Assembly (NCBI RefSeq): GCF_011302915.1
Contig: NZ_CP049872.1
Location: 2,666,001-2,730,000 of the forward strand
Direction: 5' to 3'
Length of the DNA: 64,000 nucleotides
Source of the DNA: Thermomonas sp. HDW16
GTDB taxonomy: Bacteria; Pseudomonadota; Gammaproteobacteria; Xanthomonadales; Xanthomonadaceae
Positions 46,585 through 55,658 of the stretch are shown one piece after another; position 1 is the stretch's first letter, and each line of letters opens with the position of its first letter. Position numbers and translations under genes: made by a program. The notes under the pieces were generated by a model. It did no database searches, was not told the DNA's origin, and saw only the letters and a list, made by a program, of their open reading frames with translations.

Positions 46585-49500
46585 TCACGGTTGATTCGCC
46601 CATTCCGCGATGTCGCCTTCCCGCCCGATCAAGGCCGCATTGGCCCAATTGCCGCATCCCTGCGCGGACTGCGCACCCAGCGTGCGCAGGCTGAGGCGGC
46701 GCACGCCGCGGACATCGAGTTCGGGCTTGACCACGCCCGGGGCCTGCACCAGGCCGCTGTCGTAGAGCAGGCGGTCATCACCCCAGACCTGGAACTGCAG
46801 GCCACCGTGGCTGCGGCAGCTGTCGTCAACGCCGAGGTCGGCGCGCAACAACTTCCAACCGCCACCGAGATTCATGTCGATGCGGCTATCCGCGCCGACG
46901 CCCAGGCCGCGACGGAACAGCAGGCCGTTCATGCGCATCTCGGTGGCGCCACCGAAGGCGCGATCGCGCGCGACCTTGCCAGCCAACGACTCGGGCATCG
47001 GCAATTCGGACAGGTAGCGCTGCTGTTGCGGGCGCTCGTCGGCCTGGTGTTCGAGGATGTGGAAAGTGGACAGCGCGATCGGCCCCACGTCGCGCGGCTG
47101 CAGCGCATCGACCGCACGCGCACCGCCCTGCGCCGCAGTGACCATCGGATCGGCGCTGCTGGCGCCATCGCCTTCGGGGTTCTGCACGCTGAGCACGCGG
47201 AAGCGCAGCAGGCGGCCGGCGTGCGGAGCGAACGTGATGGTCTGCGTGCCCTGTTCCAGCTTCAGGCGGCCGGTTGCGACGGGCTTGCCCCATTCGCCAT
47301 TGCTGTCGGCCAGGTAGACCTCGTAATCGCGGATCTGGCCGTGTTTCCAGTTCTTGTCGTTGCGCGGTGCGATCTCGATGCCGTCGATCAACTTGCGATC
47401 ACCGAAACCGACCGTCCATTCGTGCGCACCGGTGCGCACCGCCTGGTTGCGCACGCTGCGGAACCAGGTGGAAGCGTCATCGTCGAACGCGTTCTCCAGC
47501 GGATGCCCGGGCTCTTCGGCCGGGCGATTCACCACCAGCAGGCTGTCGGCCGGCAAGCTGCGGCCGAGTTCCGGCGCGGCCGGGAATACATCGTCGACGG
47601 CGACCTTCGCGGCGGGAATATCGAGGCGGAAGGCGAGTGCGTTTCGGATATCCATCGGCGCGGTGCGCACATGCACGCTGCCCTTGCGTTCGCCGGCATC
47701 GAAATACCAGCCTTCATTCGCCGCGTCGAAGGCAGCCTTGTCGGCCAGCTTCGGCAGCGCGCGCCCATCGAGTTCGACTGCCTCCGGCGACGTGCGGCTC
47801 AACACGCGCAGCGCATAACGACGCTGCGGCAACTGACCGGCATAGCCGCCCTTCACCGCATCGATGCGTACCGCAACGCTGCCACTACCCTGCTCGGGTG
47901 CGCTCACGTGGATCGTTTGTTCGCTGGATTCGCCCTGCTCGTACTTGCGCGTGTTGCCGTCGTCTTCGTACAGGGTGTACTGCGATTCGCCCTGCGGATA
48001 CAGGTCGAAGGTGACTTCATCGAGCGGCTTTTCGCCATCGAACAGCATCGACGGATACATCGGCAGGATCGCGCCAGCGCGCACGAACAGCGGCAGCGTG
48101 GCGAGTTGAACCTGCAGGTCGAGATCGCGGCCTTGCACCTCTGCGGTGAGTTGACGCCCATCCCAGTAATCGAACCAGCGGCCTTGTGGCAGGTGGATGT
48201 CGCGACGCCAGCCGCGGCTGGCGGCCTGGCTGCGATACACCGGCGCGACCAGCAGGTCGCGGCCGAGCAGGAACTGGTACTTGTGCGCCTCGGTCTGCGC
48301 CTGCGGATCCTGCGGGTAATCCCACATCAGGCCGCGCACGATCGGCGTGCCGGTCTGCGCGGCATCGCGCGCCAAGCCGTACATGTACGGGGTGAGGCGC
48401 ATCTTCAACTTCAGGTAATCGCGGTTGATGCTGCGATACGGTTCGTCGAATGCCCATGGGTGTTTGCGCGAATTCGCCGACCAGCCGGACATGCCCATCA
48501 GCACCGGGGTGAACGCCTTCCATTGCAGGTCGCGGGTGTAGGTCTCGGCGCTGCCGCCGAAGATGCCGTCGACGTCGCCGGTCGCATACGCATAACCGGA
48601 CAAGCCGGAACCGATCAACGTCGGGATATGCCAGCGGATGTAATCCCAGCTGCCGCTCTGGTCGCCGGTCCACTCCACCGCGTAACGCTGCATGCCGGCC
48701 CAGCCCATCACCGTCCACAGGAACGGGCGCGAGTCCGAGTTGTGCAGGATGCCGTTGTAGGCCGACTGATTGGCGTCCATCGCGAACTGGTAGCCCTTGC
48801 CGGTCCACGCCACGTCCAGCTTCTGCACGCGGGTGCCCGCAGTACCGACTTCCCAGGCGATCTTGTCGACGCCGTTCTCGGTCCACAGCCCGGTGCGGAA
48901 GCCGTATTTCGCCAATCCCTGCACCACCTTCGGCAGGTCGGTGTAACCACAGCCGTAACCATCGTTCGGCAGGATCCAGCCGCCGGGCATGTCGAATTCG
49001 CGGTACTTCTTCGCCACGGACTCGATCACGTCCGGGGTTGTGCCGGTGGGGCCGTCGCTCCAGCCGGCGGGCACGGTACCGGGTTTCTTCTTGTTGTCGC
49101 CGTCGTTGTAGCAATCGGCGTCGCCGTAGGAATACGCCCAACGCGGCAACAACCCGGCGCGACCGGTCAGCGCGGTGTAGCGATCGAGCAGCGCAGTCAG
49201 GCCGTTGCCGACGAAGTAGTAGGCATCGAAACGGTCTTCGTTGTGCAACAGGGTGGCGGCATCCGCCTGGCGTAGGTCGTAATCGCCATCGCTCCAGGTG
49301 TTGCGCAACATGCCCCAGCCGCGCGAGCTGAGCAGCATCGGCGCCGGGCTGGGGCGGTCGCCTTCTTCCCAACCGCCGGAATAGGAGATCGGCACTTCGC
49401 GGCCCTTGAATGCGAAACGCCCGTTCTGCTGGCCGCCGCCGTAGAACTGTTCGCTCGCCTCGCTGGACAGCACCTGCACGCTTTGCGCCTTTGCCAGGTC

Positions 49501-49941
49501 GAGCGGCTGCAGCTCGCGCCACAGTGGAATCGCCTTGCCCGCTTCGATGCGCTCCAGCGCCAGGCGCAGCGGCTGACGCTGGATGTGCAGCACCAGCGCG
49601 TCGGTGTGGATGCGCAGCTCGTTCGCGTCTTCTTCGACATCGAACGCGACCTTCGCCGCCGCTTGTGGCAGCACGATCGGTGCGGCCTTGTCACTGGCCG
49701 GCACCAGCTTGCCGTTGCGCCCGGCCCGCACCCGCAGGGTGTCCGCACGCAGCAGGTCGATGCGCAGGCGAGTGCCGTTGTCGGTCTGGATGTCCCAGCC
49801 GGGCACGCCTTCCGCCGAAGGCGCTGGGGTGATCGCACGCAGGTTGCCCACGCTCTCGGCCATCGCCGGCGTGGCCGCCAACAGGCAGCCGCAAGCCAGT
49901 GCGAGTAGCGAAGCGCGAAGCCCCCGGACGCGTGATGTCAC
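46585..49941 (-). CDS. GH31 glycosidase with F5/8-type C and NPCBM domains, probable alpha-N-acetylgalactosaminidase
   Basis: 1118-aa secreted enzyme; signal peptide ends ATPAMA. GH31 N-terminal beta-sandwich ~30-240, catalytic barrel ~260-560: nucleophile D376 in KLDVAWTG and acid/base D427 in EWTGDQSGSWDYIRW; distal sandwiches follow. Residues ~800-940 look like an F5/8 type C (discoidin) module (ENAFDDDASTWFRS, DGIEIAPRND), and the last ~145 are an NPCBM module (GLLFRRGLGVGADSRIDMNL). A GH31 subgroup with this build cleaves alpha-GalNAc; the locus supports that, but alpha-galactosidase or alpha-glucosidase is not excluded. The start is GTG at 49941 behind GGGGG. Confidence 0.85.
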   Translation of the reverse strand: MTSRVRGLRASLLALACGCLLAATPAMAESVGNLRAITPAPSAEGVPGWDIQTDNGTRLRIDLLRADTLRVRAGRNGKLVPASDKAAPIVLPQAAAKVAFDVEEDANELRIHTDALVLHIQRQPLRLALERIEAGKAIPLWRELQPLDLAKAQSVQVLSSEASEQFYGGGQQNGRFAFKGREVPISYSGGWEEGDRPSPAPMLLSSRGWGMLRNTWSDGDYDLRQADAATLLHNEDRFDAYYFVGNGLTALLDRYTALTGRAGLLPRWAYSYGDADCYNDGDNKKKPGTVPAGWSDGPTGTTPDVIESVAKKYREFDMPGGWILPNDGYGCGYTDLPKVVQGLAKYGFRTGLWTENGVDKIAWEVGTAGTRVQKLDVAWTGKGYQFAMDANQSAYNGILHNSDSRPFLWTVMGWAGMQRYAVEWTGDQSGSWDYIRWHIPTLIGSGLSGYAYATGDVDGIFGGSAETYTRDLQWKAFTPVLMGMSGWSANSRKHPWAFDEPYRSINRDYLKLKMRLTPYMYGLARDAAQTGTPIVRGLMWDYPQDPQAQTEAHKYQFLLGRDLLVAPVYRSQAASRGWRRDIHLPQGRWFDYWDGRQLTAEVQGRDLDLQVQLATLPLFVRAGAILPMYPSMLFDGEKPLDEVTFDLYPQGESQYTLYEDDGNTRKYEQGESSEQTIHVSAPEQGSGSVAVRIDAVKGGYAGQLPQRRYALRVLSRTSPEAVELDGRALPKLADKAAFDAANEGWYFDAGERKGSVHVRTAPMDIRNALAFRLDIPAAKVAVDDVFPAAPELGRSLPADSLLVVNRPAEEPGHPLENAFDDDASTWFRSVRNQAVRTGAHEWTVGFGDRKLIDGIEIAPRNDKNWKHGQIRDYEVYLADSNGEWGKPVATGRLKLEQGTQTITFAPHAGRLLRFRVLSVQNPEGDGASSADPMVTAAQGGARAVDALQPRDVGPIALSTFHILEHQADERPQQQRYLSELPMPESLAGKVARDRAFGGATEMRMNGLLFRRGLGVGADSRIDMNLGGGWKLLRADLGVDDSCRSHGGLQFQVWGDDRLLYDSGLVQAPGVVKPELDVRGVRRLSLRTLGAQSAQGCGNWANAALIGREGDIAEWANQP

Positions 49942-49988
49942 CTTGCCCCCAACCCGTCATCTGACAGGGATCGAAACCATTGCAGTCG

Positions 49989-50018
49989 ACTCTAGGGCAG
50001 CGATTTGAAAAAAGTCAA
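49989..50018 (-). promoter_or_regulatory. Putative promoter of the GH31 gene
   Basis: Minus-strand TTGACT (50013-50018), 18-bp spacer, TAGAGT (49989-49994), in the AT-rich gap. A purine run GAAAAGAAAAATGAAG (50025-50040 on plus) lies just upstream as a possible regulator site. Start expected near 49982. Confidence 0.45.
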
Positions 50019-50198
50019 TTAATTGAAAAGAAAAATGAAGGTTTTTCGCAATAAAAGAAAGTTGCTGCAGAGCACCACTTTCTAAACAACGCATTCAGGT
50101 TGTTGTGAAGCTCTTGCCCTGCGTCGGTTTCCGTCGAAACGCAATCCGAGATTGGGCGATAACGCATAAATATTCTCGAGTGATGGATAGTTCGTTAA

Positions 50199-50234
50199 CT
50201 TTCCATAATCTTTCTATATTTGACATTTCGAAAG
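50199..50234. promoter_or_regulatory. Candidate AgaR operator at the agaS promoter
   Basis: CTTTC at 50199-50203 and 50210-50214 (11-bp period), then TTTCGAAAG at 50226-50234. Further CTTTC/GAAAG copies occur at 50057-50061 and 50078-50082. The cluster overlaps the agaS -35 and spacer, where a bound DeoR-family repressor would block RNA polymerase. Confidence 0.5.
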
Positions 50235-50248
50235 AAAAGTCCGATCTT
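50220..50248 (+). promoter_or_regulatory. Putative promoter of the aga operon
   Basis: A perfect TTGACA (50220-50225), 17-bp spacer, weak GATCTT (50243-50248). The whole 331-bp gap 49942-50272 between the divergent GH31 and agaS genes is A+T rich against the GC-rich flanks and holds the control elements of both arms; no further ORF is credible in it. Confidence 0.5.
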
Positions 50249-50272
50249 GCTTCTGCCTCACAGGAATCGCGA

Positions 50273-51418
50273 ATGCATACCCCATTGCTACCCGACGTGT
50301 CCGCCTGGCAGCGCCTTGGCGGACAGCACACCGCCGAAGAAATCGCCCAGCAGCCGGCACTGTGGGCTGAGCTCGCGGATTCGCTGGAACGGACGCAAAC
50401 GCAGCTCGATGCCTTCCTCGGCGAATGGCTGCAGCGGCCCGGCGCGCGGGTGATCTTCACCGGCGCCGGCAGCTCCGGTTTCATCGCCGACCTTGTCGCG
50501 GATCAGATCGCCGCACGCTGCGCCGCTGACGTACGTGCGCTGCACACCACCAGCCTGCTGACGCATCCGCAGCTGTATCTGCAGCGGGATCGGCCGACCT
50601 TGTTGGTCTCCTTCGGCCGCAGCGGCTCCAGCCCGGAAAGCGTGGCGGCAGTGCAGCTGGTGCGCGATTCGGTGGACGAAACGCGGTTCCTCGACATCAC
50701 CTGCAACGCCGAAGGCGAACTGGCACGACTGGGTCGCGACCGCGCCGATACCCACACCCTGCTGATGCCGCCGGCCAGTTGCGACCGCGCCTTCGCGATG
50801 ACCAGCAGCCTCACCTGCATGACGCTGGCCGCATTGGCGGTATTCGATGACGCACCCTGGGTGCAGCGGCTGCAACAGTTGCGCAGTCTTGCCGCCCTGG
50901 GCGAACAGGCTCTGTCGCAATGGGATACCGGCGTGCATGCATTGGCGCAACAGCCGTACGCACGCGTGATCTATCTAGGCAGCGGCCCGCTGGAAGCCGC
51001 TGCGCACGAAGCCGCGCTGAAATTGCTGGAACTCACCGCTGGCCGCGTGCCCGCCTTCGCCGAAACCCCACTGGGTTTCCGCCATGGCCCGAAATCATTG
51101 CTGGATGCCGAGACGCTGGTGGTGATGTTGCGTAGTGCGCAGCCGCTGTCGCGCCGCTACGAGCAGGATCTTCTGGATGAACTGCGCCGCGACGGCGTGG
51201 CCGGGCGCGTGGTGTCGGTTGGCCCGCAGGCGGACGATGACTTTCCCTTGGCCGCACCCGCATTGCCCGATGCCTGGCTTGCGCCGTTGTGGCTGACTTT
51301 CGCCCAGCGTTATGCACTGTATCGTTCGGCGGCACTCGGCCTGACGCCGGACAATCCATTCCCGGACGGCACCGTCAATCGCGTCGTGCAAGGCGTCACC
51401 ATCCATCAACATGGCTGA
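50273..51418 (+). CDS. agaS: Galactosamine-6-phosphate deaminase/isomerase AgaS (SIS domains)
   Basis: 381-aa double-SIS protein related to the isomerase half of GlmS. First SIS: RVIFTGAGSSGFIADLVADQ and SFGRSGSSPESVAAV; second SIS: VIYLGSGPLEAAAHEAALKL, AFAETPLGFRHGPKSLLD. AgaS converts galactosamine-6-P to tagatose-6-P and ammonia. ATG at 50273 has AGGA upstream and gives HTPLLPDVSAWQRLGG; open frame upstream is rejected because it lies in the promoter region. First gene of agaS-K-Z-R-A-permease. Confidence 0.9.
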   Translation: MHTPLLPDVSAWQRLGGQHTAEEIAQQPALWAELADSLERTQTQLDAFLGEWLQRPGARVIFTGAGSSGFIADLVADQIAARCAADVRALHTTSLLTHPQLYLQRDRPTLLVSFGRSGSSPESVAAVQLVRDSVDETRFLDITCNAEGELARLGRDRADTHTLLMPPASCDRAFAMTSSLTCMTLAALAVFDDAPWVQRLQQLRSLAALGEQALSQWDTGVHALAQQPYARVIYLGSGPLEAAAHEAALKLLELTAGRVPAFAETPLGFRHGPKSLLDAETLVVMLRSAQPLSRRYEQDLLDELRRDGVAGRVVSVGPQADDDFPLAAPALPDAWLAPLWLTFAQRYALYRSAALGLTPDNPFPDGTVNRVVQGVTIHQHG

Positions 51419-52349
51419 GCACAACGCCACCAGCGGAATTTGCTACGGCATCGATATCGGTGGCAGCAAGATCGAGCTGGTAGCTTGTGATGCGTCGCTG
51501 CAGATCGTCCATCGGCAACGCATCGACACGCCGCAACACGATTACGGCGCTTTCCTCGACGCGGTGCAGGCCTTGGTCGCGAATGCCGATGCCACGACTG
51601 GTGCGTTCTGCGAAAGCATTGGCATCGGCCTGCCCGGCGTGCGCGATCGCGCCACTGGGCGGCAGCTCAGCGCCAATGTGCCGGCATTGACCGGCAAGCA
51701 CGTCGGCAGCGATTTGCAGGCGCGACTGCAACGCCCGCTGCAACTGGGCAACGACCTGCAATGCTTCGCCTTGTCGGAAGCGCATGGCGGCGCGGCCGAG
51801 GGCTATCCCAGCATGTACGGCGCAATCCTGGGCACCGGCGCCGGCGGCGGCTATTGCGTCGAAGGTCGCCTGGTCGCGGGCGGCAACGGCATCGCCGGCG
51901 AATGGGGGCATTGGACGATTCCGGCCACCCTGCTGGCGAAGTACGACTTGCCGCTGCTCGACTGCGGCTGCGGCCTGCGTGGATGCGTGGAGCGTTACGT
52001 CTCCGGCAGCGGCATGGCCGCGCTGCATCGGCATCTCGGCGGTGCGTCCGCTGCAGCCGCCACCACCATTGCAGCGGCGCAGGCCGGCGATGCCACCGCG
52101 CAACGCGCACTCGACATCCACCTCGACCTGCTCGGCCATGCCTTCGCCAGCCTGGTGATGGTGGTGGATCCGCACGTGATCGTGATCGGCGGCGGCCTGT
52201 CGAAATACGAAGCGCTGTACAGCGCATTGCCCGCGGCCATCGAAACCCATCTGTTCCGCGGCGTGCGCGTGCCGCCGATCCTGCCGCCGAAATTCGGCGA
52301 CGCCGGTGGTGCACGCGGCGCCGCCTTGCTCGCGCGCCAAGCCCACTGA
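51411..52349 (+). CDS. agaK: ROK-family N-acetylgalactosamine kinase AgaK
   Basis: 312-aa ROK sugar kinase. ATP loop GIDIGGSKIELV, LPGVRDRATG, the catalytic Asp in LGNDLQCFALSEA, ILGTGAGGG, and the ROK zinc motif CGCGLRGCVE. It overlaps agaS by 8 bp (start inside CATGGCTGA). GlcNAc kinase NagK is a close relative; GalNAc is preferred here because of agaS, agaZ and agaR around it. A dedicated kinase fits import by a non-phosphorylating permease and not by a PTS. Confidence 0.87.
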   Translation: MAEHNATSGICYGIDIGGSKIELVACDASLQIVHRQRIDTPQHDYGAFLDAVQALVANADATTGAFCESIGIGLPGVRDRATGRQLSANVPALTGKHVGSDLQARLQRPLQLGNDLQCFALSEAHGGAAEGYPSMYGAILGTGAGGGYCVEGRLVAGGNGIAGEWGHWTIPATLLAKYDLPLLDCGCGLRGCVERYVSGSGMAALHRHLGGASAAAATTIAAAQAGDATAQRALDIHLDLLGHAFASLVMVVDPHVIVIGGGLSKYEALYSALPAAIETHLFRGVRVPPILPPKFGDAGGARGAALLARQAH

Positions 52350-52371
52350 CTGTTTCCCGGAGACCATCGCC

Positions 52372-53703
52372 TTGTCCGCCGTGCAATCGATCATCGCTGC
52401 CCATCGCCAAGGCGAGAACACCGGCCTGTACAGCGTGTGCTGCAGCAACGAACAGGTGCTGCGCGCCGCGATGGACGTTGCCTTGTACTACGACACGCCG
52501 TTGTTGATCGAAGCGACTTCCAACCAGGTCGACCAGTTCGGCGGTTACACCGGCATGACTCCACCGCAGTACCGCGACTACGTGCTCGCGCTTGCCGATG
52601 CGCAAGGCTTCCCGCGCGAACGGCTGATCCTGGGCGGCGATCACCTGGGTCCGAATGCCTGGCAGAAACTGCCGGCCGCCGAGGCGATGGCGAATGCGCG
52701 CGTGCTGATCGCCGAATACGTGGCCGCGGGTTTCCACAAGATCCACCTGGACTGCAGCATGTCCTGCGCCGATGATCCGTTGCCGCTGCCGGACGAAATC
52801 GTCGCCGCGCGTTCGGCTGAACTGGCGCGGATCGCCGAACGTACCGCCGCCGAGGCCGGACTGCCGCCGCCCGTCTACGTGATCGGCACCGAAGTGCCGG
52901 TGCCGGGTGGCGAAACTTCGGTCGATGGCTTGCAGGTGACGCGCCCGGACGCCGCGGCGAAGACGCTGGAGATCCATCGTGAAGCCTTCACCGCGCCCGA
53001 CCTCGCACCCGCATGGGAGCGCGTGATCGCGATGGTGGTGCAGCCCGGCGTCGATTTCGACCACGGCAACGTCCACCACTACGACGCGAAGGCGGCAACG
53101 GCGTTGTCGGATTTCGTCGAAACCCAGCCGCGCATCGTGTTCGAAGCGCATTCGACCGACTACCAGACCGAAGCTTCGCTGCATGCGCTCGTGCGCGACC
53201 ACTTCGCCATCCTCAAGGTTGGACCTGCCGCAACCTTCGCCTATCGCGAAGCGTTGTTCGCGCTGGCCGCGATCGAACGCGAACTGCTGCCGCAGGAACA
53301 ACGCTCGCAACTGGTGGAAACGCTGGAACGCTGCATGCTGGCGCAGCCGAAATACTGGCAGCATCACTACAGCGGCGATGCCAACACCCTGCGCATCCTG
53401 CGCGCCTATGGTTTGAGCGACCGCTGCCGCTATTACTGGGGCGAGCCGGAATTGCAGGCGGCGACAGGAACGCTGGTGCGCAACCTGCAGGAACAACCGA
53501 TTCCCGCGATCCTGCTCAGTCAGTTCATGCCCGAACAACATGCCGAAGTGCTTGAAGGCCGGCTGCAAGCCGAACCCCTGCCCTTGATTCGCCACAAGGT
53601 CGCTGCGCGCCTCGGCGAATATGCCCGCGCCTGTGCTCGCAACCAAGCGGGTGCGCGCACGAGCAAAGAAACACACCGCAGCGCCGCCGCTGTCGCGCGC
53701 TAA
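52372..53703 (+). CDS. agaZ: AgaZ/GatZ/KbaZ family protein (tagatose-phosphate branch)
   Basis: 443-aa protein of the GatZ/KbaZ family: HRQGENTGLYSVCCSNEQVL, GGDHLGPNAWQ, FHKIHLDCSMSCADD, VIGTEVPVPGG and HSTDYQTEASLHALV. E. coli members are partner subunits of tagatose-1,6-bisphosphate aldolase; in other proteobacterial aga loci AgaZ has been proposed as tagatose-6-P kinase. No catalytic aldolase subunit (KbaY/GatY) lies in the window. The frame opens 22 codons earlier inside agaK, but TTG at 52372, nine bases after GGAG, gives the family N-terminus SAVQSIIAAHRQGE. Confidence 0.85.
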   Translation: MSAVQSIIAAHRQGENTGLYSVCCSNEQVLRAAMDVALYYDTPLLIEATSNQVDQFGGYTGMTPPQYRDYVLALADAQGFPRERLILGGDHLGPNAWQKLPAAEAMANARVLIAEYVAAGFHKIHLDCSMSCADDPLPLPDEIVAARSAELARIAERTAAEAGLPPPVYVIGTEVPVPGGETSVDGLQVTRPDAAAKTLEIHREAFTAPDLAPAWERVIAMVVQPGVDFDHGNVHHYDAKAATALSDFVETQPRIVFEAHSTDYQTEASLHALVRDHFAILKVGPAATFAYREALFALAAIERELLPQEQRSQLVETLERCMLAQPKYWQHHYSGDANTLRILRAYGLSDRCRYYWGEPELQAATGTLVRNLQEQPIPAILLSQFMPEQHAEVLEGRLQAEPLPLIRHKVAARLGEYARACARNQAGARTSKETHRSAAAVAR

Positions 53704-53733
53704 TCGCCACTCCCTCTTCGAGTCGAACCGACC

Positions 53734-54510
53734 ATGCGAAATACCCGCCAACGCAGACAACAGATCATGGAGCAGCTGCTGCAGCATGGCAGCGTGCAGG
53801 TCGGCGACCTGGTCGATCGCTATGGCGTATCGGCGGTAACCGTCCGCGCGGATTTGACCCATCTGGAAGCGCAGGGACTGGCCACCCGCAACCACGGCGG
53901 CGCCAGCCTGCAGCGGATGCCGCCGCAGGAACACGACATCCACGAAAAGGATGTGCTCAACCTGCCGCTGAAGGAAACCATCGGCGCGCAGGCGGCGCAG
54001 CTGGTGAAACCCGGCGACAACATCATCCTGGACTCCGGCTCCACCACCATGGCATTGGCGCGTCACCTGCGCGTGCAGCGCGACGTCACGGTGATGACCA
54101 ATGGCCTTAACATCGCCTGGGAACTGGCGGCGGCGCCCGGCGTGAAGCTGCTGATGACCGGCGGCACCTTGCACCATGCTTCGCTGTCGCTGCATGGCAG
54201 CCAGGCCGAAGCCAGCCTCGGCAGCTACAGCTTCGACACGCTTTTCCTCGGCGTGGATGGCCTCGACCTGCAGTTCGGCCTGACCACCCACCATGAACCC
54301 GAAGCCAGCCTCAACCATCGCATGGTCGAACGCGCGCGGCGGATCGTGGTGCTCACCGATTCGTCCAAGTTCGGAAAAGTCAGCCTGCACCGCATCGCGC
54401 GACTGGAATCCGTCCACACCATCATCACCGACGACGGCATCAATGCCGAATACCGCGAAGGCCTGCAGAAACTCGGCATCGAAGTGATCATCGCCGGATC
54501 GCCGGCATGA
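53734..54510 (+). CDS. agaR: DeoR-family repressor AgaR
   Basis: 258-aa regulator: N-terminal HTH (VQVGDLVDRYGVSAVTVRAD, LEAQGLATRNHGGA) and C-terminal sugar-phosphate sensor related to ribose-5-P isomerase (DNIILDSGSTTMALARHL, TNGLNIAWELA, DSSKFGKVSLHRIARL). It should repress the aga genes and be released by a phosphorylated GalNAc intermediate. It lies inside the operon, so it is autoregulated; candidate sites are at 50199 and 46492. The C-terminus overlaps agaA by ATGA. Confidence 0.9.
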   Translation: MRNTRQRRQQIMEQLLQHGSVQVGDLVDRYGVSAVTVRADLTHLEAQGLATRNHGGASLQRMPPQEHDIHEKDVLNLPLKETIGAQAAQLVKPGDNIILDSGSTTMALARHLRVQRDVTVMTNGLNIAWELAAAPGVKLLMTGGTLHHASLSLHGSQAEASLGSYSFDTLFLGVDGLDLQFGLTTHHEPEASLNHRMVERARRIVVLTDSSKFGKVSLHRIARLESVHTIITDDGINAEYREGLQKLGIEVIIAGSPA

Positions 54511-55619
54511 GCGCGCCACGCAGCCTGCGCGGACGCATCCTCACGCCAGCCGGCGTGGCGCAAGGCGAGATCGTGTTCGACGACCACGTGCTCGAGATCC
54601 GCACCACCGACGATGCAGTGGACGATGAAGCCCCGTGGATCCTGCCCGGCTTCATCGACCTGCATGTGCACGGTGCTTCCGGCGTCGACATCATGGATGG
54701 CGGCGATGCCGCACGGACGGTAGCGCGCACGCATGCACGGCACGGCACCACGGCGATGCTCGGCACCACCATGACCGCGGGCGAGGATGAGATCGTCCAC
54801 GCGCTGCAAGGACTGGCGGCAGCAATCGAATCGCGCGCACCCGGCAGCGCGCGCATGCTCGGCGTGCACCTGGAAGGCCCCTATTTCAGCATCGAGCGAT
54901 TGGGCGCGCAGCCACCGCTGGTGGTCGAAGCCACGCTGGCGCAAGTCGAACGCCTGCTCGCCATCGCGCCGATCAAGGTGCTGACGCTCGCGCCGGAAAT
55001 CGGCGAACACACCACGCTGATTCCCGCGCTCACGGCGTTGGGCATCCGCGTGCAACTCGGCCATAGCGCCGGCAGCTACGACGATGGCGTGGCCGCACTG
55101 CAAGCCGGTGCCGCCGGCTTCACCCATTTGTTCAACGGCATGACCGGTATGAACCATCGCGAGCCCGGCATCGCCGCTGCGGCACTCGCACATGGCGAAT
55201 ACGCCGAACTGATCCCCGACCTGCAGCATGTGCATCCGGGCGCAATCCGCGCCGCGATCCGCGCGATCCCGCGGCTGTACTGCATCACCGATGCCACCGC
55301 CGCCACCGACATGCCGGACGGCGAATACGCACTGGGTTCGCAGCGCGTCCACAAATGCCTGGGCTGCGTACGGCTGGCCGATGGCTCTTCGCTGGCGGGC
55401 AGCGCGCTGACCATGGACCAGGCACTGCGCAACCTGGTCTCGATCGGCCTGGACCTGGCCGATGCCTCCAATCGACTTTCGCGCTATCCGGCGGATTACC
55501 TCGGTCTTGCCGACCGCGGCCGATTGCAGGCGAACGCGTGGGCCGACATCGTCGTGCTCGATCACGAATTGCAAGTGCAGCAGGTGTTCGTCGAAGGCGA
55601 ACAGATCGCGCTGCACTGA
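54507..55619 (+). CDS. agaA: N-acetylgalactosamine-6-phosphate deacetylase (NagA/AgaA family)
   Basis: 370-aa amidohydrolase. Metal and substrate motifs: GFIDLHVHGASG, HLEGPYFS (metal-binding Glu), LGHSAGSYDDG, THLFNGMTGM, and the catalytic Asp in ITDATAATDMPDGEY. It removes acetate from GalNAc-6-P before AgaS. NagA acting on GlcNAc-6-P is nearly indistinguishable by sequence; the locus favours GalNAc. Overlaps agaR by 4 bp. Confidence 0.88.
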   Translation: MSAPRSLRGRILTPAGVAQGEIVFDDHVLEIRTTDDAVDDEAPWILPGFIDLHVHGASGVDIMDGGDAARTVARTHARHGTTAMLGTTMTAGEDEIVHALQGLAAAIESRAPGSARMLGVHLEGPYFSIERLGAQPPLVVEATLAQVERLLAIAPIKVLTLAPEIGEHTTLIPALTALGIRVQLGHSAGSYDDGVAALQAGAAGFTHLFNGMTGMNHREPGIAAAALAHGEYAELIPDLQHVHPGAIRAAIRAIPRLYCITDATAATDMPDGEYALGSQRVHKCLGCVRLADGSSLAGSALTMDQALRNLVSIGLDLADASNRLSRYPADYLGLADRGRLQANAWADIVVLDHELQVQQVFVEGEQIALH

Positions 55620-55658
55620 TCACCACAACGCGCCACCCACAACCACAGGAACGTCACG

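Noticed and set aside
46198..49275. Long plus-strand open frame opposite the GH31 gene
   Set aside because: Low-complexity shadow; the minus-strand frame has signal peptide, catalytic aspartates and binding modules.
51667..54519. Long minus-strand open frame opposite agaK-agaZ-agaR
   Set aside because: It crosses three real genes and their gaps and has no family features.
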